Part shown: positions 55,775 through 64,000 of the stretch, piece after piece
Layout of the letters: every line of letters starts with the position of its first letter
Position numbering within the stretch: the first letter of the stretch is position 1
Assembly: GCA_000828975.1 (NCBI GenBank)
Contig: AP014683.1
Location: 248,001 to 312,000, forward strand
Direction: 5' to 3'
Length of the DNA stretch: 64,000 nucleotides
Source: Burkholderiales bacterium GJ-E10
Lineage (GTDB): Bacteria > Pseudomonadota > Gammaproteobacteria > Burkholderiales > Burkholderiaceae_F
Notes under the pieces: model-generated
Databases searched by the model: none
What the model was told of the DNA's origin: nothing
Seen by the model: the letters and a program-made list of their open reading frames with translations, nothing else
Made by a program: the position numbers and the translations under genes

Positions 55775-56379
55775 TGCCGCGGCGTGTCATCGTCGCTGTC
55801 ACCGGTGCATCGGGCGCCGTGTACGGCGTGCGGTTGCTCGAGCACCTGCGTGCCGCGGGCGGGGTGGAAACCCATGTCGTGGTCTCGCATGCCGGTGCCT
55901 TGAGCGCAAGCCAGGAACTCGGGATCAAGCGCGGCGGCATCGAAGCGCTGGCCGACGTCGTCCATGGCGTATCGGATATCGGCGCAGCGATCGCCTCCGG
56001 GTCGTTCGCCTGGGAATCGATGGTGATTGCGCCGTGCTCGGGAAAGACGCTGGCCGCGATCGCCTGCGGTTTTGCCGACAACCTCATCTCCCGCGCCGCC
56101 GACGTCACCCTCAAGGAGCGGCGGCGTCTGGTCCTGCTCGTTCGCGAGGCGCCCCTGCATGCGGCGCATCTGCGCAACATGCAGGAAGTGACCCAGATGG
56201 GAGGCATCGTCTTCCCACCCGTGCCGGCGTTCTATCACCGCCCCCGCTCGATCGAGGAGATGGTCGACCAGACCCTCGCGCGCGTGCTCGATCTGATCGG
56301 AGTCGAGCACCAGCTCGCACCCCGGTGGCGCGGCGTGGCGGCGCCGGCGCCAGCGCCGGAATGCGGCCCCGGGACATGA
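55774..56379 (+). CDS. ubiX: Flavin prenyltransferase UbiX
   Basis: The 201-residue flavoprotein has RVIVAVTGASGAVYGVRLLE, SGSFAWESMVIAPCSGKTLA, a central block with RAADVTLKERRRLVLLVREAPL (split at KER) and PPVPAFYHRPRSIEEMVD. It prenylates FMN to make the cofactor of UbiD decarboxylase in ubiquinone synthesis. The usual ATG overlaps the grxD stop; a GTG one codon earlier is possible. Confidence 0.94.
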   Translation: MPRRVIVAVTGASGAVYGVRLLEHLRAAGGVETHVVVSHAGALSASQELGIKRGGIEALADVVHGVSDIGAAIASGSFAWESMVIAPCSGKTLAAIACGFADNLISRAADVTLKERRRLVLLVREAPLHAAHLRNMQEVTQMGGIVFPPVPAFYHRPRSIEEMVDQTLARVLDLIGVEHQLAPRWRGVAAPAPAPECGPGT

Positions 56380-56513
56380 CCTGTTACGCTCTGGTCGCGA
56401 TGGTTCGGCGGCATTCCCGCCCGACCGATCTACAATAACCTGCCTTGTCGTTGCGGGTTGTCCGCACCGAGGCATTCGCCGGGCCGTCCGGATTTTTTGC
56501 GGGGAGGTTTGCC

Positions 56514-57056
56514 ATGCGTCCTTTTTCCTGGGGACTCGGAGTTGTCGCCGGTGCCGGGTTCCTGGCATTGGCCGGTTGCCAGACCATGCCGACGGGTCCG
56601 ACCGTGCAGGTCATGCCGGCGCCCGGGAAGCCCTTCGATGTTTTCGTAGGGGAAGATCAGGTCTGCAAGGCCTACGCGTCGCAGGCGATCGCGGGCGGCA
56701 AGTCCTCGACCGCGAGTTCGCAGGTCGCCGGCACGGTCGCGGCGACCGCGCTGGGTGCCGCGGCGGGGGCGCTCCTGGGCAACAGCGGCGAGTCTGCCGC
56801 AGCGGGCGCGGGCGTCGGGCTGATCGCCGGTTCGGCGCTAGGCGCCGGCCAGGGCTCCAGTGACAGCTATATGTTGCAGCGGCAGTACAACATCGCATAC
56901 ATGCAATGCATGTATTCAAAGGGCAACATCGTGCCGGGGATGGCGGCTCCCAGCTACCGCATGCGCAATCTCCCGCCGCCTCCGCCCCCGCAGTCGCAGG
57001 GCAATCTTCCGCCGCCGCCCCCGCCGCCTCCGGGATATGGCGGCGAAGGCTACTAA
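56514..57056 (+). CDS. Glycine-zipper lipoprotein
   Basis: The 180-residue protein starts at ATG 56514 after GGGGAGG. A lipoprotein signal ends at the lipobox LAGC (VVAGAGFLALAGCQTM). A glycine-zipper segment follows (about 85-120, ALGAAAGALLGNSGESAAAGAGVG split after NSG), then LQRQYNIAYMQCMYSKGN, which matches YMQCM-type zipper lipoproteins, and a proline-rich tail. It is likely attached to the outer membrane. The function is unknown. Confidence 0.85.
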   Translation: MRPFSWGLGVVAGAGFLALAGCQTMPTGPTVQVMPAPGKPFDVFVGEDQVCKAYASQAIAGGKSSTASSQVAGTVAATALGAAAGALLGNSGESAAAGAGVGLIAGSALGAGQGSSDSYMLQRQYNIAYMQCMYSKGNIVPGMAAPSYRMRNLPPPPPPQSQGNLPPPPPPPPGYGGEGY

Positions 57057-57126
57057 GCTGATCGCACAGCATCGGACGGACGGAGAAACCCGGGCGCCGG
57101 CCGACCGGTCGGGTTCGTAACGGCGC

Positions 57127-57846
57127 TCAAGGCCAGATGCGCACGACGAGCGGCACGATCATTGCCGTCAGCAGGCCGTTCAATCCGATGCCCAATGCCG
57201 CGAACGCCGCGGCAAGGCTGTGGAGGGGAGCGACCCGCGCTGCCGCAAGGCCGCTGCCGGAGACTCCGGCAGCGAATCCCTGGACCCGCCAGTCGTGGAT
57301 GCGCAGGCGCCGCAAGGTTGCCTGAACGCAGATTGCGGCGACGATGCCGCCGGCGATCGCCATGGTTGCCGTCAGGGCGGGGATGCCGCCGATTTCGTCC
57401 GCGATCGGCATCGCGATCGGCGTGGTTGCCGCCTTGGGGGCGATCGAGAGCATCACGTCCCGCGTGCCGCCGAACAGCCGGACGATGGCGATGCCGCTGA
57501 CGATCGATGTCAGCGATCCGGCAAGCAGGGACAGCGCGACGCCCATCGGAACGCGGCGCACTTGCGGCAGGTGCCGCGCCAGGGGAACGGCGAGGGCCAC
57601 CGTTGCCGGGCCGAGCAGCATGTGGATGACGCGCGCACCCGAAAAATAGCTCGCGTACGTCGTGTGCGTGAGGCGCAGGATCGGGATGATCACGAGGATC
57701 GCGATCAGCACCGGATTGGCCAACGGCGAGTCGTTGCAGCGGCGCTGGATCCGCAGTCCGAGCACGTACGCGGCGATCGTCAGCGTCAACCAGAGCAGCG
57801 GGTTGGGCTGGAGCGGCGTCCAGACGGTCGCGACGAGGTCGCGCAT
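57127..57846 (-). CDS. lrgB: LrgB-family membrane protein
   Basis: The 239-residue protein has about six membrane helices. The family blocks are LLGPATVALAVPLARHLPQ, SIAPKAATTPIAMPIADEIGG (split at PKA) and the C-terminal GIGLNGLLTAMI. LrgB with LrgA forms a holin/antiholin-like or solute transport pair; in plants and some bacteria the family moves glycolate or pyruvate. It overlaps the lrgA stop by one base (TGATG). The much longer open frame upstream only shadows other genes. Confidence 0.88.
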   Translation of the reverse strand: MRDLVATVWTPLQPNPLLWLTLTIAAYVLGLRIQRRCNDSPLANPVLIAILVIIPILRLTHTTYASYFSGARVIHMLLGPATVALAVPLARHLPQVRRVPMGVALSLLAGSLTSIVSGIAIVRLFGGTRDVMLSIAPKAATTPIAMPIADEIGGIPALTATMAIAGGIVAAICVQATLRRLRIHDWRVQGFAAGVSGSGLAAARVAPLHSLAAAFAALGIGLNGLLTAMIVPLVVRIWP

Positions 57847-58274
57847 CACGCGTCCTCCCCCGCGGCCTGGGGCGGCCGCGATTCCGATTCGGGCTCCGCG
57901 GGCGCCGCGGCGTTGCCCGCCCTCCGGGTCGCGTGGTGCATCACGGTTCCCGTTGCGATGATGCCCAGGATCGTCGAGCCGACGACCCCGGCCAGGATCG
58001 GCGCCCACTCCCGCTGCAGCATGGGCGCCTCGGCCATGATGCCTACGCCGGCCGGCACGAAGAGCAGGCCCATGTTGCGGATCAGGCCATGGGCGGCGGT
58101 CGACAGCGGGGTCCGGTGGGACGACGGCACTTCGCCGTCCCGCCCGCGCCAGACCAGTGCAACCGTCAGCAGGAACATGCCGATGACGGGGCCGGGAAGG
58201 GGGACATGGGTCGCGCTGCGGATGACTTCGCCGAGGAGTTGAAATCCGAGCAGGACGAGGAAGGCCATGGGCAT
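57846..58274 (-). CDS. lrgA: LrgA-family (CidA/LrgA) membrane protein
   Basis: The 142-residue protein starts at ATG 58274 with AAAGGA eight bases upstream. It shows four membrane helices and FQLLGEVIRSATHVPLPGPVIGMFLL (split at HVP), the LrgA/CidA signature, with RNMGLLFVPAGVGIM next. A charged Ala/Pro/Glu tail follows. It pairs with lrgB. It is divergent from chrA, separated by about 80 bases. Confidence 0.88.
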   Translation of the reverse strand: MPMAFLVLLGFQLLGEVIRSATHVPLPGPVIGMFLLTVALVWRGRDGEVPSSHRTPLSTAAHGLIRNMGLLFVPAGVGIMAEAPMLQREWAPILAGVVGSTILGIIATGTVMHHATRRAGNAAAPAEPESESRPPQAAGEDA

Positions 58275-58353
58275 CGCGGAATCCTTTTGATGCCGGACGG
58301 TCGTGCGGGCGCGAGCCGGGACGCCGATGCGGCGTGAGATGATACTGCGCGAT

Positions 58354-59556
58354 ATGGGCAGCTCGATCGATTCCGCCGGTTCGCCCTGGGAGGTGCTGCG
58401 CGCCTTTCTGGCCCTGGGCTTGCGTTGTTTCGGCGGCCCCGTTGCGCACATCGGCTATTTCCATGACGAATTCGTCATGCGCCGGCGCTGGCTCGACGAG
58501 GAGGGCTTTGCCGACCTGGTCGGGCTCTGTCAATTTTTGCCCGGCCCCGCGAGCAGTCAGATCGGATTTGCGATCGGCCTGCTGCGGGCGGGTTATCTCG
58601 GCGGGTTCGCGGCATGGTTCGGCTTCACGCTGCCGTCGGCGGCCGCGCTGGTGCTGTTCGCCCGCGCGATGGGGGCGTTTGCCGGTCCCGCCGGCGCCGC
58701 GCTGCTGCATGGACTGAAATTGGTCGCCGTCGCCGTCGTCGCACAAGCGGTCCTCGGCATGGCCCGCAACCTGTGCTCGGACCGCGCCCGGGCGTCGATC
58801 GCGCTGGTCGCTGCGTTGATCGTCCTGTGGGGGGCGTCCTCGGCGGTGCAGATTGTTGCGATCATGCTGGGTGCGACGGCGGGGCTGCTGTTCTGTCGCG
58901 GGGCGGCCCCGCGGACGGCAGCGACCGTGCTTGCCTTCCCGGTCTCGCCCGCCGCGGGCGCGGCGGCATTGATCGGTTTTTTCGGCCTCCTTGCCGGCGT
59001 TCCGGTTTGGCGGAGCCTGGCGGACGGAATGGGGCTGGCGCATTTCGAGGCGTTCTATCGCGCGGGGGCGCTCGTGTTCGGCGGCGGCCACGTGGTGCTG
59101 CCGCTGCTCCACGACGCGTTCGTGTCGCGCGGTTGGGTCGATGATCGGGCGTTTCTCGCCGGGTATGGCGCGGCGCAGGCCGTCCCCGGGCCACTCTTCA
59201 CCTTCGCTGCCTATCTCGGGTTCCTCGTCAGTCCGCAGCATCGCCTGTCGGGAGCTGTCCTCGGCCTGTTGGGGATCTTCCTTCCGGGGATCCTGGTGCT
59301 GGTCGGCGCATTGCCGTACTGGAGCCGCCTGCGTGCAGGCGTCGCCGCGCGGGCGGCGATGCGCGGGGTCAATGCTGCGGTGGTCGGCCTGCTCGCCGCT
59401 GCGCTCTACAGCCCGATCTGGACGACGACCATCCGCGGCCCGAGGGATTTCGCCATTGCTCTCGCCGGATTCGTGATGTTGACGGTGTGGAAGGCGCCGC
59501 CCGTCGCCGTCGTTGCATTCTGCGCCATTGCCGCGACGATCATTCCCCATGCGTGA
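58354..59556 (+). CDS. chrA: Chromate transporter ChrA
   Basis: The 400-residue protein is a full-length two-domain CHR transporter. The first half carries FLALGLRCFGGPVAHIGYFHDEFV (split at PVA) and CQFLPGPASSQIGFAIGLLRAG (split at GF). The second half carries GALVFGGGHVVLPLLHDAFV and AAQAVPGPLFTFAAYLGF. It exports chromate or related anions. Starts at 58327 and 58354 are both possible. Its role may be general, since chromate stress is not implied by the neighbours. Confidence 0.92.
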   Translation: MGSSIDSAGSPWEVLRAFLALGLRCFGGPVAHIGYFHDEFVMRRRWLDEEGFADLVGLCQFLPGPASSQIGFAIGLLRAGYLGGFAAWFGFTLPSAAALVLFARAMGAFAGPAGAALLHGLKLVAVAVVAQAVLGMARNLCSDRARASIALVAALIVLWGASSAVQIVAIMLGATAGLLFCRGAAPRTAATVLAFPVSPAAGAAALIGFFGLLAGVPVWRSLADGMGLAHFEAFYRAGALVFGGGHVVLPLLHDAFVSRGWVDDRAFLAGYGAAQAVPGPLFTFAAYLGFLVSPQHRLSGAVLGLLGIFLPGILVLVGALPYWSRLRAGVAARAAMRGVNAAVVGLLAAALYSPIWTTTIRGPRDFAIALAGFVMLTVWKAPPVAVVAFCAIAATIIPHA

Positions 59557-59724
59557 GCGATCGGCGGCCAACGGCGCGGTCAACGTTCGCGGAGTGCGGC
59601 TTTCAAGGCGGGGCGGGAATTGGCGACAAGCGGTCATCCCGGTCAAGGTTTTGTGCGGCGCCGCGGCACGTCGTGGCCAATCGGGGGTAATCTGCCTCCC
59701 TCGACTTCTGGAGTGAGGTGGCGG

Positions 59725-60186
59725 ATGAAAAGGACCTGGATCGTTCTGGCCAATGCATCGCGCGCGCGGATTCTGGATCGCGAGCCCGGCGGTGGCCGCC
59801 TTGAGGAGTTGGCGGATCTGGTGCATCCGCAAAGTCGCGACAAGGGAAGTGCCCTGACCTCCGACCGGGAAGGCCATGCGCAGAAGGCGCACGGCGATCC
59901 GGGGCATGCCGGAACCGAGTTCCAGCCACGCACCGACCCCCGCCAAAAGGAACACGCGGTCTTCGCGACGGAGGTGTCCCGTTATCTGGAGGACGCGGTC
60001 ACGCAGGGGCGCTGTCCCGGGCTGGTGCTGATTGCTTCCGCTCCGTTTCTTGGCGAACTCGAGTCGCATCTGGGCAGCGCTGCGCGGCGGGTCGTGAGCG
60101 CGGCCATCCCACGCGATCTGACGGCGTTTTCCGGGCCCGATCTGGTGCGCGCCGTCACCGAGGTCCTGGACCGCCCGCGGCATTGA
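59725..60186 (+). CDS. Host-attachment family protein
   Basis: The 153-residue protein matches the Host_attach family (seen in AtsE-like proteins): KRTWIVLANASRARIL at the N-terminus, LVHPQSRDKGSALTSDREGHA, DPRQKEHAVFATEVSRYL, LIASAPFLGELESHLG and the final AVTEVL. The fold resembles eRF1 domain 3/ribonuclease-like proteins. The biochemical role is unknown despite the name. ATG 59725 follows GTGAGG. It is followed 111 bases later by glgP. Confidence 0.88.
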   Translation: MKRTWIVLANASRARILDREPGGGRLEELADLVHPQSRDKGSALTSDREGHAQKAHGDPGHAGTEFQPRTDPRQKEHAVFATEVSRYLEDAVTQGRCPGLVLIASAPFLGELESHLGSAARRVVSAAIPRDLTAFSGPDLVRAVTEVLDRPRH

Positions 60187-60297
60187 ATCGAGCGCGGCCG
60201 CCGGCGCAGATCCGGTGCCGAGGTTCGTCTGCGCCGATCGGGCGGCGTGCCCTCCGCCGCCGGACGTTGCGTCAGGAACGGGCTTGCCGAGGAAAAC

Positions 60298-62844
60298 ATG
60301 AGCGACCAAACACCCGTCAGCAAGCTGATCTACGGTCACTTGCTTGCAAAGGACATCGCGGGGTTTGACTCTTTGGTCGAGCTCGCCCTGGACATGCGAT
60401 CGTCGTGGGACCATGGCGCCGACGAGGTCTGGAAGAATCTGGATCTCGCGTTGTGGAACCTGACCCGCAATCCTTGGGCCATCTTGCAGACCGTGTCGCG
60501 AGACAAGCTCCAACGTGTCCTGGCGGATCCCGGCTTTCGCAAAAACGTCGAAGATCTGGTGCAAGCCCGGCGCGATGCGGCGGAGGAAGCCGCATGGTTT
60601 CAGCAAAGCCACCCCCAATCCCCGCTGCATTGCGTCGCGTACTTCAGCATGGAGTTCATGCTGAGCGAAGCGCTGCCCATCTACTCGGGGGGGCTGGGCA
60701 ATGTCGCCGGCGACCAGCTCAAGGCCGCCAGCGATTTGGGGGTCCCCGTGGTCGGTGTGGGATTGCTCTATCAGCAGGGCTATTTTCGCCAGGTAATCGA
60801 CAAGAACGGAGCGCAGCAGGCACTCTTCCCCTACAACGACCCCGGACAGCTGCCGATTGCGCCATTGCGGTATGCGAACGGCGAATGGCTGCGGCTGCAG
60901 CTCGATCTGCCCGGCAACCCGATCTGGCTGCGCGCGTGGCAGGCGCAGGTCGGCAGAACGACGCTTTACCTTTTGGACAGCAACGATGTTGCGAACTTCC
61001 CGCCGTATCGGGGGATCACCAGCGAGCTTTACGGCGGCGGGCCGGAACTGCGCTTGCAACAGGAATTGTTGCTGGGTATCGGCGGTTGGCGCTTGCTCAC
61101 GGCGCTGGGATTGCGGCCCGAAGTGTGTCACCTGAACGAAGGACATGCGGCCTTCGCGGTGCTGGAGCGCGCGCGCGGTTTCATGGAGGAGGCCGGGGTG
61201 CCTTTTGATGTTGCGCTTGCCACGACGCGTGCCGGCAATGTCTTCACGACCCACACGGCAGTGCCGGCCGGATTCGATCGGTTCGATCCTGCGCTCATCG
61301 AGCACTATCTTGGCACCTATGCGAAGGACACCCTCGGCATTTCTCCGCAGCAACTGCTGGCGCTCGGTCGGATGAACGCCGATGATGCGTCAGAGAGCTT
61401 CAACATGGCGTATCTGGCATTGCGCGGCAGCGGCGTGGCCAACGGCGTAAGCCGTTTGCATGGCGAGGTGAGCCGGAAGGTGTTCGCGCCGCTGTTCCCC
61501 GGCTGGCCGCAGCACGAGGTGCCGGTAGGCCACGTGACGAATGGCGTGCACATGCCGAGCTGGGACTCGGCCGCAGCCGACACGCTTTGGACCGAGGCTT
61601 GCGGCAAAGGCCGCTGGTTGGGCGGAACGGAGTCGCTGGAGCGGTCGATTCGCGGCATTCCGGATGCCCGCCTGTGGGGTTTTCGCAATCACGCCCGCGA
61701 GTTGCTGGTTTCCTATGCGCGGGAACGGCTGTCGCAACTCTTGACCGCATCGGGCGCCAGCGCGGAAGCGATCGAAGCGGCGAAGTACTTGCTGGATCCC
61801 ACCGCACTGACACTGGGGTTCGCACGGCGATTCGCGACATACAAGCGACCGAACTTGCTGCTCCAAGACACCGCGCGCTTGATGCGCCTGTTGACCGACC
61901 CCGCGCGTCCAGTGCAGCTCATTCTCGCCGGCAAAGCGCATCCTGCGGATCGCCCGGGGCAGGATCTCATTCAGCAGTGGACGACGTTCATCCGGCAATC
62001 CCCCGCGCGCCGGCACGTGATCTTCCTCAGCGACTACGATATGTTGCTGATGGAGCGACTGGTTCAAGGGGTGGATGTATGGCTCAACACGCCGCGGCGT
62101 CCGTGGGAAGCATGCGGCACCAGTGGCATGAAGGTGTTGGTCAACGGCGGCATCAACCTTTCGGAGCTCGATGGCTGGTGGGCGGAGGCGTACACGCCCG
62201 AGGTCGGCTGGGCGTTGGGGGACGGCCAGGAACATGATGACGATCCGAACTGGGACGATGTCGAAGCCGAAGCCCTCTACGATCTGCTCGAACGCGAGGT
62301 GATCCCGGAGTTCTATGCGCGCGACGAGCGAGGGATCCCCGTTGCCTGGATGGCGCGGGTGCGCGAAAGCATGGCCCGACTGACGCCGCGGTTTTCCACC
62401 AACCGCGCAGTGCGGGAGTACACCCAGCAGTGCTACCTCCCGGCCGCCACGGCCTACCGTGAACGCAGCGCCGACAAGGGCAGGATCGGCGCGCAAGTCG
62501 TGAGTTGGCGAAACGATCTCCAGCAAAAGTGGAGCGCGTTACGCTTCGGAGAAACCCGGGTCGAGACGGGCGGCGAGCAGAACGTATTCGAAGTTTCGGT
62601 GCATCTCGGCCGCCTCGACCCGGACGCAGTGCAGATCGAGCTCTACGCCGATGGGCGCGGTGAGCGCACGCCGGAGCGGCGGGTGATGGAGCGCGTTTCC
62701 GGTAGCGAGGGCGAGGGCCGTTTGGTCTATCGCGCTTCGGTGCCTGCAGTCCGGCCGGCGAGCGACTATACGGTGCGACTCGTACCAAATCACGACGGCG
62801 TCGCGGTTCCCCTCGAAGACCCGCACATCCTGTGGCAGCGGTGA
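60298..62844 (+). CDS. glgP: Alpha-glucan phosphorylase
   Basis: The 848-residue protein is of the TIGR02094-type (Thermotoga/Mycobacterium-like) phosphorylase family, not the E. coli GlgP subtype. Landmarks are AYFSMEFMLSEALPIYSGGLG, VVGVGLLYQQGYFRQ, VCHLNEGHAAFAVLE, TTHTAVPAGFDRFD, HVTNGVHMPSW, GFARRFATYKRPNLLL and the PLP lysine region ACGTSGMKVLVNGGINLSEL (split at VNG). It releases glucose-1-phosphate from glycogen. Base composition is visibly less GC-rich than in most of the window. Confidence 0.93.
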   Translation: MSDQTPVSKLIYGHLLAKDIAGFDSLVELALDMRSSWDHGADEVWKNLDLALWNLTRNPWAILQTVSRDKLQRVLADPGFRKNVEDLVQARRDAAEEAAWFQQSHPQSPLHCVAYFSMEFMLSEALPIYSGGLGNVAGDQLKAASDLGVPVVGVGLLYQQGYFRQVIDKNGAQQALFPYNDPGQLPIAPLRYANGEWLRLQLDLPGNPIWLRAWQAQVGRTTLYLLDSNDVANFPPYRGITSELYGGGPELRLQQELLLGIGGWRLLTALGLRPEVCHLNEGHAAFAVLERARGFMEEAGVPFDVALATTRAGNVFTTHTAVPAGFDRFDPALIEHYLGTYAKDTLGISPQQLLALGRMNADDASESFNMAYLALRGSGVANGVSRLHGEVSRKVFAPLFPGWPQHEVPVGHVTNGVHMPSWDSAAADTLWTEACGKGRWLGGTESLERSIRGIPDARLWGFRNHARELLVSYARERLSQLLTASGASAEAIEAAKYLLDPTALTLGFARRFATYKRPNLLLQDTARLMRLLTDPARPVQLILAGKAHPADRPGQDLIQQWTTFIRQSPARRHVIFLSDYDMLLMERLVQGVDVWLNTPRRPWEACGTSGMKVLVNGGINLSELDGWWAEAYTPEVGWALGDGQEHDDDPNWDDVEAEALYDLLEREVIPEFYARDERGIPVAWMARVRESMARLTPRFSTNRAVREYTQQCYLPAATAYRERSADKGRIGAQVVSWRNDLQQKWSALRFGETRVETGGEQNVFEVSVHLGRLDPDAVQIELYADGRGERTPERRVMERVSGSEGEGRLVYRASVPAVRPASDYTVRLVPNHDGVAVPLEDPHILWQR

Positions 62845-62928
62845 TCGGGCTCCATCCGAGTGCCGATACGGGTTTGATCTGCGTGTCGTGATGCCAACGC
62901 CCCACGTGTTGCGGGTCAGGAAAATCAA

Positions 62929-63555
62929 TTGATCAATGAAGAGAAGGAAACCGTACGGATCGAAGCGTTTAGCGATGGCGTTTTCGCGATTGCCATGACG
63001 CTGCTTGTGATTTCGATCAAGGTGCCGGGTTCCGATGCGGTGTCCGGCCGCGGCCTGGCGCTTGTGCTGGTCGCGCTCTGGCCGGCGTATTTGGCATTTT
63101 TTATCAGCTTCGTGACGGTTCTCATCATCTGGGTGCAACATCACTGGATATTCACCCAGATCCGGCGCGCCGATCATCCACTCCTTTACTGGAATGGCGT
63201 GCTGTTGCTCTTTGTCACCTTTGTTCCATTTCCAACGGGATTGTTGGCGCGGTATCTATTGAATCCGGAGGCGAGGGTCGCGGCGATTCTCTATACGGGG
63301 AATTTTCTACTGATCTCGATCGTCTTTTATGGGCTATGGCGGCATGTTTCGAAAGGCGGAAAGCTGCTGCCGGTCGACGTGGGCAGCTTGAATGAGGGGG
63401 AGGTGACACGGATCACCAAGCGCTACCAACTCGCCCCGCTTTTCTATTTCGTGGCGTTTGGGTTGTCGTTCATTTCCGAGATTGCGGGTGTCTCGTCCTG
63501 TCTATTCTTGGCGTTGTTTTTTGCCCTATGGGGTTGGCCGACGAGCGGGCGTTGA
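62929..63555 (+). CDS. TMEM175-type (DUF1211) membrane channel protein
   Basis: The 208-residue protein starts at TTG 62929 after AGGAAA. The first helix has the FSDGVFAIAMTLLVISIKVP signature (F-S-D-x-V-F-A-I), the selectivity-filter region of TMEM175 potassium channels. About six helices are visible, with VQHHWIFTQIRRADHPLLYWN between helices 3 and 4. Bacterial members are potassium-selective tetramers. The GC content is clearly lower than that of the neighbours, so recent transfer is possible. Confidence 0.88.
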   Translation: MINEEKETVRIEAFSDGVFAIAMTLLVISIKVPGSDAVSGRGLALVLVALWPAYLAFFISFVTVLIIWVQHHWIFTQIRRADHPLLYWNGVLLLFVTFVPFPTGLLARYLLNPEARVAAILYTGNFLLISIVFYGLWRHVSKGGKLLPVDVGSLNEGEVTRITKRYQLAPLFYFVAFGLSFISEIAGVSSCLFLALFFALWGWPTSGR

Positions 63556-63640
63556 CCAGATGCGATACGCCGGGCGGCGGGCAGGAGGCAGCGCCTCGCG
63601 TCGACGCCGCTTGGGTGAAGGGGAGGGGCCGGGGGAAACG

Positions 63641-64000
63641 ATGGAAACAGAGGAATTCGTGATCGCACGGACGCGCGCCTGGGTCGACCGCGTCGTGATC
63701 GGGCTCAACCTGTGCCCGTTTGCAAAGGGTCCGCAGAGCAAGGGCCAGGTGCGCTATGTCGTCTGCCCCGCGACCGACGCCGAGGGCCTGCTTGTCGCGC
63801 TGCTCGAGGAGTTGCGCCGGCTGGCCGGGGCCTCGTCCGACCGCGCGGAAACGACCCTGCTCATTCACCCATACGTTCTCAATGATTTTGCCGACTACAA
63901 CGACTTTCTCGATGTGGCCGAAGCCGCCGTGCAGCAACTGGACCTCGAGGGTGTGCTCCAGGTCGCCAGCTTTCATCCGCAGTACCAGTTTTCCGGCAGC
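63641..64000 (+). CDS. DUF1415-family protein, cut by the window end
   Basis: The first 120 residues are present. WVDRVVIGLNLCPFAKGPQSKGQVRYVV (split at PFA) and the block LLIHPYVLNDFADYNDFLDVAE, then LEGVLQVASFHPQYQFSG, match DUF1415, a family of about 180-190 residues with no known function. ATG 63641 follows GGGGGAA. The end lies outside the window. Confidence 0.88.
   Translation, partial: METEEFVIARTRAWVDRVVIGLNLCPFAKGPQSKGQVRYVVCPATDAEGLLVALLEELRRLAGASSDRAETTLLIHPYVLNDFADYNDFLDVAEAAVQQLDLEGVLQVASFHPQYQFSGS

Noticed and set aside
57847-61353. Extension of the lrgB frame to 1408 codons
   Set aside because: Only the last 239 codons match LrgB; the rest is antisense to lrgA, chrA, the host-attachment gene and glgP.
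1-64000. CRISPR arrays, insertion sequences or an attachment site at the tRNA genes
   Set aside because: No regularly spaced repeats, transposase or tRNA 3'-end duplication was seen.

Overview
The window reads as chromosomal DNA of a high-GC betaproteobacterium. Three gene groups support this: rimP-nusA-infB-rbfA-truB-typA, recA-recX-sucC-sucD, and hemA-prfA-prmC-grxD-ubiX. So do the rpoZ-spoT pair, lrgAB and the CTGT-N8-ACAG type of LexA site. I cannot name the genus. There is no prophage, insertion sequence or CRISPR array. Coding density is high, ATGA-type overlaps are common, and many long ORFs antisense to real genes are only a GC effect.

Layout. 1-3.2 kb: a broken ImmA/IrrE fragment, PsiE-like, PilZ, an Lgt-like/thioredoxin fusion, and greB. 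3.1-5.9 kb (minus): rpoZ then spoT. 5.9-8.7 kb: a response regulator and a histidine kinase transcribed divergently from a 30-bp gap, with a small exported Cys-containing protein coupled to the kinase. 8.5-14.8 kb (minus): an SOS operon lexA-imuB-dnaE2-imuA behind one LexA box. 15-25.9 kb: scpB-rluB, then the translation operon behind a leader with a terminator-like hairpin. 26-30.7 kb: a PilJ-PAS-GGDEF-EAL protein, an FNR-type site, and a degenerate receiver/Hpt-like protein. 30.8-33.5 kb: a MarR regulator, glucokinase, a TPR/glycine-rich membrane protein and tRNA-Lys. 33.5-37.8 kb: an unrecognised small protein and a tonB-exbB-exbD-exbD-TPR cluster. 37.9-40.6 kb: gabT, a candidate FNR-activated small RNA, purU and tRNA-Met. 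40.7-44.5 kb: recA (LexA-controlled), recX, sucC, sucD. 44.6-47.6 kb: a PP2C phosphatase, a double-FHA protein and a TPR/formylglycine-enzyme-fold protein. 47.6-51.6 kb: a cold-shock gene with a long leader, an extradiol dioxygenase, a Ycf48-like lipoprotein and an outer-membrane barrel. 51.8-57.1 kb: the hemA-ubiX group and a glycine-zipper lipoprotein. 57.1-64 kb: lrgAB, chrA, a host-attachment-family protein, glgP, a TMEM175-type channel and a truncated DUF1415 gene.

How it fits together. DNA damage is covered twice: LexA is predicted to control both its own mutasome operon and recA-recX through related sites and an identical -10 hexamer. Stringent and transcription control (GreB, omega, SpoT, NusA) is well represented. 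Two TTGAC-N4-GTCA(A/T) dyads imply an FNR/ANR-type oxygen regulator. One of them sits exactly where a class II activator should, in front of a stretch with four stem-loops, a C-rich CTCCTTCCC loop and a strong intrinsic terminator. That candidate small RNA (about 39318-39516) is the most promising undescribed element here.
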